The notes under the pieces are model-generated. The model was given only the letters and a program-made list of their open reading frames with translations. It ran no database searches and was not told where the DNA came from. Below, piece by piece: positions 7,337-12,748 of a stretch of 32,141 nucleotides of DNA. The stretch is from contig JAFTAU010000051.1 of the NCBI GenBank assembly GCA_017455435.1, positions 1-32,141 of the forward strand. Reading direction: 5' to 3'. The DNA comes from Lachnospiraceae bacterium. GTDB taxonomy: Bacteria; Bacillota; Clostridia; Lachnospirales; Lachnospiraceae. The position numbers were made by a program, and so were the translations under genes. Positions within the stretch are counted from its first letter, which is position 1. Every line of letters starts with the position of its first letter.

Positions 7337-7543
7337 TTACCCCTCAGTTTTAAAAAATAACTGCTCAATTGGCACATCTATGCTAAATGCCTTTTTGATA
7401 GTTGATGCTTCAAATACCGTAAAATCACTTTTGCCAGTCATCTTTCGCGAAACCGCTTCTTCCCGCTTGCCGATGGCTTGAGCCAAGTCCCTGTTGGTAA
7501 TGCCTCTCCTCGCCATCTCCGCCTTCAAATTTGAATACAGCAT
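7337..7543 (-). CDS. Cro-like helix-turn-helix regulator
   Basis: This 68-residue HTH_XRE protein consists of little more than the DNA-binding domain: NRDLAQAIGKREEAVSRKMTGK contains helices 2 and 3. It is the first gene of the leftward early/lytic operon and faces the repressor array across the operator region, which is the usual position for Cro. The ribosome site AGGAGGGGG is strong. By analogy it should repress the rightward lysogeny promoter and help commit to lytic growth. Confidence 0.85.
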   Translation of the reverse strand: MLYSNLKAEMARRGITNRDLAQAIGKREEAVSRKMTGKSDFTVFEASTIKKAFSIDVPIEQLFFKTEG

Positions 7544-7580
7544 TGCCCCCTCCTTTCTTTATGTCGTTAATTTTTTTGGT

Positions 7581-7676
7581 AGTTTGCTAAATTCGGCAAA
7601 CTTTATTTACAATAATAGTCCGTATTTAGCAAAAGTCAATAGTAATTCGCGAAATATGGCATATAATTTGCGATAA
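7581..7676. promoter_or_regulatory. Operator region with repeated TTTGCTAAA-type half sites
   Basis: TTTGCTAAA occurs at 7583-7591 and in inverted form (TTTAGCAAA) at 7625-7633. Related sites are TTCGGCAAA at 7592-7600, TTCGCGAAA at 7646-7654 and TTTGCGATAA at 7667-7676. AGTTTGC and GCAAACT (7581-7587 and 7596-7602) form a 7-bp palindrome with an 8-base spacer. The sites surround the leftward promoter, as expected for a repressor/Cro switch. Confidence 0.65.
7612..7639 (-). promoter_or_regulatory. Leftward early promoter of the prophage
   Basis: Read on the minus strand, TTGACT (7634-7639) is separated by 16 bases from TATTAT (7612-7617). This would drive the Cro-like gene and the whole leftward operon. 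A copy of the operator element TTTGCTAAA lies between the two boxes, so repressor binding should block it. Confidence 0.7.
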
Positions 7677-7687
7677 TTAGCATATTT

Positions 7688-7717
7688 TTGTTGCTTTTAT
7701 TCAAATTTCGATATACT
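7688..7717 (+). promoter_or_regulatory. Rightward lysogeny promoter
   Basis: TTGTTG (7688-7693) and TATACT (7712-7717) are 18 bases apart, just upstream of the first repressor gene and its AAAGGAG site. It would drive the HTH array and is divergent from the leftward early promoter. The -35 box is weak, so the call is moderate. Confidence 0.55.
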
Positions 7718-7741
7718 ATAGTAGCGAAAGGAGATATAGAT

Positions 7742-8134
7742 ATGACAATAGAAGACAGCCTAAAAAACCTTATCCTCTCTCGATATCGGAGCGTCCGTGA
7801 TTTTGCAATCAAGACAGACATACCTTGTTCAACTGTGAACGGCATTATTAAGCGTGGGGTACAGAACTCTAGTGTGAGCAATGTTATCAAGGTATGTCAG
7901 GCGCTTAATATCAGCGCTGACGATCTCGCCAGCGGCAAGATCACACCCATAACACCGTCAGATGAAAGCATCGGAATAGAATTATCTGACCTCTTGCAAA
8001 TGCACCGGATGAAGCTTGTTGATCACAACATAACCATCAATGGAGAGCGTATCAGCGCCTTTGATGCGGAACTTCTGATTGATTCAATGGAAATGGCAAT
8101 AGAATTTATTAAGAAGCGACATCAGAGAGGATGA
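7742..8134 (+). CDS. Helix-turn-helix repressor (first of the rightward array)
   Basis: This 130-residue protein starts at ATG 7742 with AAAGGAG 8 bases upstream. Residues about 8-65 form an HTH_XRE domain (SVRDFAIKTDIPCSTVNGIIKRG, then SNVIKVCQALNISADDL). The C-terminal half has no LexA-type protease motif, so it is not a classic cleavable CI; induction would need another mechanism. It is the first gene after the divergent operator region and the likely main lysogeny repressor. The C-terminal SAFDAELLIDSMEMAIEFIKK helix probably dimerises. Confidence 0.85.
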   Translation: MTIEDSLKNLILSRYRSVRDFAIKTDIPCSTVNGIIKRGVQNSSVSNVIKVCQALNISADDLASGKITPITPSDESIGIELSDLLQMHRMKLVDHNITINGERISAFDAELLIDSMEMAIEFIKKRHQRG

Positions 8135-8188
8135 CAGGAATATATAACAGTTGATAAAATACAATGCCTCTATAGGAGGGCTAACGAC

Positions 8189-8533
8189 ATGTCGCAACAA
8201 GATTTCAATCAAATATTTGCAGCTAATTTAAACTACTATCTTTCTGTTTCGCCTCATACAAGAACCGAGCTGGCAGAGTATGTAGGAGTCAGCACTGCAT
8301 CAATAAGTAACTGGTGCAAAGGCATTAAACTTCCAAGAATGGATAAAGTTGATAAAATGTGTGATTTTTTTGGCATCACAAGAGCAAAGCTTTTACATGA
8401 TTATTCCGAAAGCGCTCCCACATCCAGCGCCGACATTCATCGCAAGATTGACCTTCTTGATGAACAGGACCTTGATGACCTTAATGATTACATAAACCTG
8501 AAACTTTCCAAAGATAAATACAAGAAGAAATGA
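8189..8533 (+). CDS. HTH regulator with type-A tail (SSADIHRKIDLLD)
   Basis: This is a 114-residue protein with an HTH_XRE domain in its first 70 residues (TRTELAEYVGVSTASISNWCKG, then KLPRMDKVDKMCDFFGI) and a strong AGGAGGG site. Its C-terminal 37 residues (TSSADIHRKIDLLDEQDLDD and on to KYKKK) are nearly identical to the end of the fourth gene of this quartet, at both protein and DNA level. It overlaps the next gene by 4 bases (ATGA). It probably binds DNA as a dimer through the tail helix, and may bind phage operators or those of competing elements. Confidence 0.85.
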   Translation: MSQQDFNQIFAANLNYYLSVSPHTRTELAEYVGVSTASISNWCKGIKLPRMDKVDKMCDFFGITRAKLLHDYSESAPTSSADIHRKIDLLDEQDLDDLNDYINLKLSKDKYKKK

Positions 8534-8853
8534 TGAATACCGTTTTCAGTCAAAATCTCAAAACTGCAAGAGAAATAGCAGGGCTATCTCAAAAAGATGT
8601 TTCTGCACGTGTGGGCGTTGCAAAATCCACATATTCATTATATGAGTCAGGAAAACGAGAGCCTAACATATCCACAATCTGTAAAATAGCAAAAGTTTTA
8701 AAAATCTCCGGCAACGAGCTTTTAGGGACAGGCAGTTCTCCTCCATACAATGATTTGTTAACAAAAATCAAAAAACTTGATAATGAAGACCGTGCAGTAG
8801 TTGAAGCAACAATTAACGGATTATTACTAAGAGACAAGTACAATGATAAGTAA
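8530..8853 (+). CDS. HTH regulator with type-B tail (EDRAVVEATINGLL)
   Basis: This is a 107-residue protein with an N-terminal HTH_XRE domain (LKTAREIAGLSQKDVSARVG, KSTYSLYESGKREPN). The tail, LDNEDRAVVEATINGLLLRDKYN, is almost the same as that of the next gene but unlike type A. Start codons at 8530 and 8533 are both possible; it overlaps the gene before it in an ATGA and the next gene by 11 bases. There is no protease or ligand-binding domain. It is the second member of a four-gene paralogous array. Confidence 0.85.
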   Translation: MMNTVFSQNLKTAREIAGLSQKDVSARVGVAKSTYSLYESGKREPNISTICKIAKVLKISGNELLGTGSSPPYNDLLTKIKKLDNEDRAVVEATINGLLLRDKYNDK

Positions 8854-9193
8854 ATTATATGAAAACATCAAATCATTCCGGCTTATGCATGGTTGGACTC
8901 AGGACGAGCTGGCGCGACGAACTGGATATACCGATAGATCTACTATTGCAAAAATTGAAGCGGGCATCGTAGATCTGACTCAAAGCAAAATTGTTCTATT
9001 TGCTTCCGTTTTTGGTGTTACTGCTTTCGAACTCACAGGCTGGAATGACGAAGTTTTTTCACCTGTCTCTACTACACCTTGCAAAGACATCCTTATAACC
9101 AAAATAGAAAAACTAGATTGTGAAGATCGCGCTGTAGTCGAAGCTATAGTTGACGGACTATTATCAAGAGACAAATACAATAAGGAAAAGTAA
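8843..9193 (+). CDS. HTH regulator with type-B tail
   Basis: This 116-residue HTH_XRE protein carries the domain in residues about 5-65 (FRLMHGWTQDELARRTGYTD, RSTIAKIEAGIVDL). The tail, LDCEDRAVVEAIVDGLLSRDKYN, is a close paralogue of that in the preceding gene. It starts inside the preceding gene, so translation is probably coupled. The recognition helix (TDRSTIAKIE) differs from those of its neighbours but resembles that of the next gene (KSRSSINKIE), so the array mixes tail types and operator specificities. Confidence 0.85.
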   Translation: MISKLYENIKSFRLMHGWTQDELARRTGYTDRSTIAKIEAGIVDLTQSKIVLFASVFGVTAFELTGWNDEVFSPVSTTPCKDILITKIEKLDCEDRAVVEAIVDGLLSRDKYNKEK

Positions 9194-9197
9194 ATCT

Positions 9198-9530
9198 ATG
9201 TCAATCGGAAAAAGAATCAGAATGCGCAGAGAAGCATTAAAAATGTCACAGGAAGAACTTGCCTTGATGATCGGTTACAAATCAAGATCATCAATTAACA
9301 AAATTGAACTTGACCAATACAATTTGAAACAATCAAAGATAAAGGCAATTGCTGATGCTCTTCAAACCACCCCCGGTTTTATAATGGGGTGGGACGAAGA
9401 AGATTGTTCAGTTCCCACATCCAGCGCCGATATCCATCGCAAAATCGACCTGCTTGATAAACAGGATCTCGACGATCTGAACGATTACATAGACCTAAAG
9501 CTTTCAAAAGGTAAATACAAGAAGAAATAA
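9198..9530 (+). CDS. HTH regulator with type-A tail
   Basis: This is a 110-residue protein. ATG 9198 (MSIGKRIRMRREALKMSQEE) is preferred because AAGGAAAA lies upstream and because an earlier in-frame start would run through the end of the preceding gene. HTH_XRE helices are at about residues 15-50 (SQEELALMIGYKSRSSINKIE). The tail (TSSADIHRKIDLLDKQDLDD) copies that of the 8189 gene, so the quartet reads A-B-B-A. It is the last gene of the repressor array. The 120 bases after it, up to the toxin-antitoxin promoter, hold nothing recognisable. Confidence 0.85.
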   Translation: MSIGKRIRMRREALKMSQEELALMIGYKSRSSINKIELDQYNLKQSKIKAIADALQTTPGFIMGWDEEDCSVPTSSADIHRKIDLLDKQDLDDLNDYIDLKLSKGKYKKK

Positions 9531-9650
9531 CACCCTCTGCGCCGGCGCGTGCCGTCACTCTTTCAAGGCACAAACCGCACAAAACAGAACAGGATTAAAC
9601 AAGATTTTACATAATTGAACAAAAATTTATTGATAAACAATGAAAACAAA

Positions 9651-9679
9651 TTGACTTTTTTTTAAAATAATAATATATT
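9651..9679 (+). promoter_or_regulatory. Promoter of the type III toxin-antitoxin locus
   Basis: TTGACT (9651-9656) and TATATT (9674-9679) are 17 bases apart in AT-rich DNA. The predicted start near 9686 falls just ahead of the first antitoxin repeat, so the RNA would begin almost exactly at the repeats. Confidence 0.65.
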
Positions 9680-9685
9680 TAAGGC

Positions 9686-9843
9686 AGAAAAAGCGTCGCC
9701 GTCGGCGCATCTGAACAGACGGATTGACACAAATACACGGGTCATTAGTGTTTTAAATGTATGAACCGAGGAAAAACGCCTGCTGCGTAGCGTTCCCAAA
9801 TAGCGCAGATTGAGGAGACTGCCGTCCTGTACGGCAGTCTTTT
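9686..9843 (+). ncRNA. Candidate type III antitoxin RNA: three pseudoknot repeats
   Basis: Three diverged repeats at 41-42 base spacing each fold as an H-type pseudoknot. In repeat 1, GCG (9693-9695) pairs with CGC (9706-9708), and CCGTC (9699-9703) with GACGG (9718-9722). In repeat 2, ACAC (9735-9738) pairs with GTGT (9748-9751), and GGGTCAT (9739-9745) with ATGAACC (9761-9767, one mismatch). In repeat 3, ACGC (9776-9779) pairs with GCGT (9790-9793), and CTGCG (9783-9787) with CGCAG (9804-9808). The bases change but pairing is kept. Each unit starts with an A-run, and repeats 1 and 3 end in ATTGA. A terminator and a toxin gene follow, the layout of ToxI/CptI antitoxins. The exact family is inferred. 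Confidence 0.75.
9816..9843 (+). terminator. Rho-independent terminator between antitoxin RNA and toxin gene
   Basis: AGACTGCCGT (9816-9825) pairs perfectly with ACGGCAGTCT (9831-9840) and is followed by Ts. In type III systems such a terminator sets the ratio of antitoxin RNA to toxin mRNA by letting only some transcripts through. Confidence 0.85.
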
Positions 9844-9856
9844 GGTTAGGAGGGCC

Positions 9857-10348
9857 ATGAAAGAACAGGGATTATATATCATTAAACAGGATTTTTTAGA
9901 CCTTGTCCTCTCTCTCGGAGGAAACTGCGATATAGCGAACGGAACAAGACGTCCGGTATATTGCTGTCTTAAAGATTCTATAATTGAAGGTCTGTATTGG
10001 GCAATTCCAACATCAGATCTGAATCACCGATCACCCGCTCAAATATCAAAATACTATGATTATATACAAAAGCCGGATGACGATCTGCGCAGTTGCTATT
10101 ACCACATCGGACGCACTACAAAAAGCGCATTATATAAAATCAGCTCTTGTTTTCCCATCACAGATAAATACATTGATCACGAGTTTACAACTAACGGCGT
10201 TCATGTAATTATCAGGCGTGCTGAAACAGTAAAGGAAATCCGGCGTAAATTGGCGAGGATTCTCGCTTTTGAATCACGAAGACCGAATTACTTCTCTCAA
10301 CATATTAGCGACATAAAGAATTATCTTGTAACAGAGCTTCAGGAATAA
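9857..10348 (+). CDS. Putative type III toxin, CptN/ToxN-like endoribonuclease
   Basis: This 163-residue protein starts at ATG 9857 with AGGAGG just upstream, 13 bases past the terminator; a TTG at 9842 is in frame but has no site. The N-terminus GLYIIKQDFLDLVLSLGG, then RRPVYCCLKDS, GLYWAIPTSDLNHRS and SCYYHIGRTTKSALYKISS, resembles CptN-type toxins. This family has a compact beta-barrel fold and cuts A-rich RNA. The end (ILAFESRRPNYFSQHISDIKNYL) fits too. Length is in the usual 150-200 range. It should be held inactive by the pseudoknot RNA upstream, in a ring-shaped complex. Such systems often abort phage infection. The recognition is from memory of the family, backed by context. Confidence 0.75.
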   Translation: MKEQGLYIIKQDFLDLVLSLGGNCDIANGTRRPVYCCLKDSIIEGLYWAIPTSDLNHRSPAQISKYYDYIQKPDDDLRSCYYHIGRTTKSALYKISSCFPITDKYIDHEFTTNGVHVIIRRAETVKEIRRKLARILAFESRRPNYFSQHISDIKNYLVTELQE

Positions 10349-10421
10349 TTCTATAGACGAAATACAAACTACTTAACCTATAGGGTTTTACATGGCTTTT
10401 TTTATTTCAGGAGATGACATC

Positions 10422-11624
10422 ATGGCGAGTATCAAAGAAAAGAAATCAAAGGACGGGCGTATATGCTACGCCATTACTTCCAGCCCGGCGATTGGTGAAC
10501 GCTATTATATGACCTGGCACGCGCCGGAAGGGTGGAGTCAGGTCAGGATCCGGCGCGAGCTGAATAAGGTGGCGGCACAGTTTGATGCAGATTGCCGCTC
10601 CGGCAAGATCCAGAACCGGAAGCAGAAAAAGGAAGCGGAAGCCTCTGCGAAAAAATCTATGCAGACATTCCGCGAATATACCGAAAAGGTATTCTTTCCG
10701 CTGTCAGATTATCTGAAGGATACCACAAGGGAAAAGTACGAAAGGAACCTCCGCGTCCACATCTATCCGTATATCGGCGATATGATCATGTCTGAGATTA
10801 CCTCTGTAGATCTTACGCTAATGACAAATGACTGGATGAAAAAGGGCTTTATGTGTTCTTCGCGCATCACCTTTTACGGAGTTGTCAGCGTAATATTCAA
10901 CCACGCTTTTCAAAATTATGCTATTCCGCAGAATCCAATGGATAGGGTACCTCGCCCAAAAGAGACGCCGAAAGACAAAATCACAAAGAATAACAAACCT
11001 ATGAGACTGACGGTTGAGCAGACAGAAACGCTTATGCGGATAATATCAGAGAAAGGCACTAAGTGGCAGCTCATGATCTATCTTCTGCTCGATACCGGTA
11101 TGCGCCGTGGCGAAGCCTGCGGTCTTAAATGGAAAAATGTGGATTTGAAAAACAACAAAATTCTGATCTGCAATAATCTGGTACATACCGACAAGAACGG
11201 GACGCACGATAGCTCACCAAAGAGCGGCAGGACCAGAGAGGTAATTATTTCTCCGGATGTTACTATGTTGTTTACGAAATGGAAGCGCGAACAGGTCGAA
11301 CGGTTCGGCGTAGTGGCAGCATATAAAGACTCCTATGTTTTCACGCGCACTTATGATCTTGAGCCCATGGAAACCCACACAGTTACCAGAGAGCTCTCCA
11401 GACTTAAAAACGCAGTTGGCATTTCGAGACTCGGTCCCCATCTTCTCCGCCATACTCATGCAAGCATAGCTTACACGCACGGCACCGACATTATCACTCT
11501 GGCTGATAATTTGGGACATGCCAATCCCACTACCACAATGAAGTTTTACGGACACACTGACGAGGAATCAAAAAAGAACGCCGGAAATATTGTTCGTGAC
11601 GTCCTCGGTTTGGCCAAGGCATAA
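10422..11624 (+). CDS. int: Tyrosine recombinase/integrase of the prophage
   Basis: This 400-residue integrase starts at ATG 10422 with AGGAG 8 bases upstream; an earlier in-frame start at 10392 lacks a site. It has an N-terminal arm-binding region (to about residue 75), a SAM-like core-binding domain (TFREYTEKVFFPLSDYLKD at about 82-100), and a C-terminal catalytic domain. The visible catalytic residues are Arg in GMRRGEACGL, the HLLRH box in GPHLLRHTHAS, His in LGHANPTTTMKFYGH, and the Tyr in KFYGH as nucleophile. It should recombine phage attP with the 3' end of the neighbouring tRNA-Val. It is the last rightward gene of the prophage. Confidence 0.95.
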   Translation: MASIKEKKSKDGRICYAITSSPAIGERYYMTWHAPEGWSQVRIRRELNKVAAQFDADCRSGKIQNRKQKKEAEASAKKSMQTFREYTEKVFFPLSDYLKDTTREKYERNLRVHIYPYIGDMIMSEITSVDLTLMTNDWMKKGFMCSSRITFYGVVSVIFNHAFQNYAIPQNPMDRVPRPKETPKDKITKNNKPMRLTVEQTETLMRIISEKGTKWQLMIYLLLDTGMRRGEACGLKWKNVDLKNNKILICNNLVHTDKNGTHDSSPKSGRTREVIISPDVTMLFTKWKREQVERFGVVAAYKDSYVFTRTYDLEPMETHTVTRELSRLKNAVGISRLGPHLLRHTHASIAYTHGTDIITLADNLGHANPTTTMKFYGHTDEESKKNAGNIVRDVLGLAKA

Positions 11625-11645
11625 AACTTTTTCTTTTCATCTCTC

Positions 11646-11667
11646 ACCGCCTCCGGGCGGTTTTTTT
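11646..11667 (+). terminator. Terminator of the integrase gene
   Basis: ACCGCC (11646-11651), loop TCCG, GGCGGT (11656-11661), then seven Ts. It lies 22 bases after the integrase stop. Confidence 0.9.
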
Positions 11668-11689
11668 CTGCCTGAATATATGTTTTTTG

Positions 11690-11744
11690 TGTAGGTTTTT
11701 ATGTAGGTTTTTAGGTCTCCATGTAGGTTTTTATGTAGGTTTTT
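11690..11744. repeat. Four direct copies of TGTAGGTTTTT, probable integrase arm-type sites
   Basis: Exact copies lie at 11690-11700, 11702-11712, 11722-11732 and 11734-11744. They form two pairs, each with 12-base spacing, and the pairs are 32 bases apart. They sit between the integrase terminator and the tRNA attachment site, where arm-type binding sites for the integrase N-terminal domain are expected. Confidence 0.7.
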
Positions 11745-11782
11745 TGATTTTGAGAAATAAAAAAAACGGGCTTCCAGAAAAC

Positions 11783-11818
11783 AAAAAAGCCCCGAAATCA
11801 TCTGATATCAAGGCTTTT
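11783..11818 (-). terminator. Terminator of the tRNA-Val transcript
   Basis: On the minus strand AAAAGCC (11812-11818) pairs with GGCTTTT (11785-11791), followed by further Ts. It lies 8 bases past the tRNA 3' end, on the phage side of the junction, so the prophage supplies it. Confidence 0.65.
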
Positions 11819-11825
11819 AACGGAG

Positions 11826-11860
11826 TGGGCACTAAGGGACTCGAACCCCTGACCCCATCC
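11826..11860. other. Probable prophage attachment site in the tRNA-Val 3' end
   Basis: The tRNA 3' half is intact and lies about 200 bases beyond the integrase stop, so the phage copy has restored the gene. The exact core is unknown because the other junction is outside the window; a second copy of part of this segment should be found there. Confidence 0.55.
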
Positions 11861-11898
11861 ACGTCAAGGATGTGCTCTCCCAGCTGAGCCAAGTGCCC
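11826..11898 (-). tRNA. tRNA-Val (anticodon GAC)
   Basis: This is a 73-base cloverleaf. The acceptor starts GGGCACT and closes with AGTGCCC plus discriminator A. The D arm is GCTC/GAGC, the anticodon stem CATCC/GGATG with loop TTGACGT gives anticodon GAC, and the T arm is AGGGG/CCCTT with TTCGAGT. CCA is not encoded. It reads leftwards, with its 3' end facing the prophage integrase, which makes it the probable integration site. Confidence 0.95.
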
Positions 11899-11909
11899 GT
11901 CGCCAAGAT

Positions 11910-11938
11910 ATATTAGCAGAAAAGAAATACTTTTTCAA
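11910..11938 (-). promoter_or_regulatory. Promoter of tRNA-Val
   Basis: On the minus strand TTGAAA (11933-11938), a 17-base spacer and TAATAT (11910-11915) lie about 12 bases before the tRNA 5' end. The gene is therefore its own transcription unit. Confidence 0.8.
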
Positions 11939-12050
11939 CTATTATTTTCTCACCTTTTTTAATTAGCCCTGACATCAATCATTTTACGTAAATGCTCTGA
12001 GGTTTTATAGTTCCGGCGGCGGCAACTATTCGTTAAAGTCATTTTTGAAA

Positions 12051-12210
12051 GAGTGCTGTAGAGTATGTTGTCTCTCAGCACTCTCAATATTTCGGATTTT
12101 TCGTTTTTTCGGGAGTGCTAATCAGACACATGCCTCTCAGCACTCTCGGAATTTCAGATTCTTCGTTTTTTCGGGAGTGCTAATCAGACACATGCCTCTC
12201 AGCACTCTCG
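12051..12210. repeat. Three tandem 62-bp repeats with hairpin arms
   Basis: GAGTGCT starts copies at 12051, 12113 and 12175, a fixed 62-base period. Copies two and three are almost identical; the first differs in the loop. In copies 2 and 3, CGGGAGTGCT pairs with AGCACTCTCG over 10 bp (one G-T pair) around a 19-base loop; the stem is shorter in copy 1. A T-rich linker joins the units. The rest of the 361-base gap between tRNA-Val and the HTH gene holds only the tRNA-Val promoter. The period is not a multiple of three, so it does not code. Confidence 0.8.
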
Positions 12211-12260
12211 AAGTGTTAAAATATATAGATTGATCCGGAAAGAATCAACCTCTCGTATGT

Positions 12261-12542
12261 TCAATCATAATGGGCAGGGTTGGACTCGAACCAACGTAGA
12301 CCGAGGCCGGCATCCGCCAATACAACAATGTCGTCAATCGCAACGCCGAGGACTGCAGATAATATGACCAGGTTGTCAATCGCGGGCATTGAAGCGCCCT
12401 GCTGCCACTTGTAGACTGGCTGCGGCGTTGCAAATCCGAATACATTCTGTAAATCCTTTACCGACAGCCCCGCCGGCGTCCTTAACTGTGTTATCCTCTG
12501 CCCCGTTCTCATCATATCTATTGTGGGGATAATTCTGTCCAT
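12261..12542 (-). CDS. Small HTH_XRE regulator ending inside a tRNA fragment
   Basis: This 93-residue protein starts at ATG 12542 with AGGAGG 8 bases upstream. The HTH is typical of a small XRE family common in Clostridia: GQRITQLRTPAGLSVKDLQ, then TPQPVYKWQQGASMPAIDNL and VAIDDIVVL. The family normally ends a few residues later. Here the last 18 residues or so (from ADAGLGLRWFESNPAHYD) are translated from what looks like the 3' part of a tRNA-Tyr-like gene. The gene lies between tRNA-Lys and that fragment. This suggests an old integration event whose other genes were lost, with the HTH gene retained. Confidence 0.75.
   Translation of the reverse strand: MDRIIPTIDMMRTGQRITQLRTPAGLSVKDLQNVFGFATPQPVYKWQQGASMPAIDNLVILSAVLGVAIDDIVVLADAGLGLRWFESNPAHYD
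12271..12318 (-). pseudogene. 3' fragment of a tRNA with long variable arm (Tyr-like)
   Basis: On the minus strand a variable arm (CCGGCCTCGG then TCTACG), a perfect T arm (GTTGG, TTCGAGT, CCAAC) and a 3' acceptor strand CCTGCCC plus A are present. No matching 5' GGGCAGG, D arm or anticodon arm is nearby; instead the HTH gene runs into it. The variable arm suggests tRNA-Tyr, but tRNA-Leu or tRNA-Ser is not excluded. Confidence 0.6.
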
Positions 12543-12585
12543 TTGATTTTCCTCCTGTTTCCTTTCTCTCTCACTCTGCCGGTTC

Positions 12586-12658
12586 TGCCTCACGCGAGGC
12601 TCGAACTCGCGGCCTACGGATTAAAAGCCCGTTGCTCTACCTGCTGAGCTAATGAAGC
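12586..12658 (-). tRNA. tRNA-Lys (anticodon TTT)
   Basis: This is a 73-base cloverleaf. The acceptor GCTTCAT pairs with GTGAGGC (two wobbles), discriminator A. The D arm is GCTC/GAGC, the anticodon stem ACGGG/TCCGT with loop CTTTTAA gives anticodon TTT, and the T arm is GCGAG/CTCGC. CCA is not encoded. The HTH gene begins about 40 bases downstream. Confidence 0.95.
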
Positions 12659-12673
12659 AAATGAACCGGCGCA

Positions 12674-12715
12674 TAAAAAAACCGCTCATCATGCCCTTTG
12701 CAAGATAAGCGGTTT
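12674..12715 (-). terminator. Leftward terminator just upstream of tRNA-Lys
   Basis: On the minus strand AAACCGCT (12708-12715) pairs with AGCGGTTT (12679-12686) and a T-run follows. Only 15 bases separate it from the tRNA 5' end, leaving no room for a separate promoter after the hairpin. Confidence 0.75.
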
Positions 12716-12748
12716 CAAGTCTTTTGTTCCGGTTTCCGGATCTCAGGT

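Noticed and set aside
9686-9843. 6S RNA or another housekeeping RNA at this place
   Set aside because: The three pseudoknot repeats, terminator and following toxin-like gene fit a type III antitoxin; no 6S-like long hairpin with central bubble is seen.
11687-11887. Plus-strand open frame from the arm repeats into tRNA-Val
   Set aside because: It is an antisense reading of the tRNA and of the TGTAGGTTTTT repeats; there is no ribosome site.
12113-12183. CIRCE-like half sites (GAGTGCTAA and AGCACTC) in the tandem repeats
   Set aside because: CIRCE needs TTAGCACTC-N9-GAGTGCTAA; here the order and spacing are different (19-base loop or about 29 bases between copies), and no heat-shock gene is nearby.
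12045-12233. Plus-strand open frame over the 62-bp repeats
   Set aside because: The repeat period is not a multiple of three, there is no ribosome site, and the hairpins explain the sequence better.
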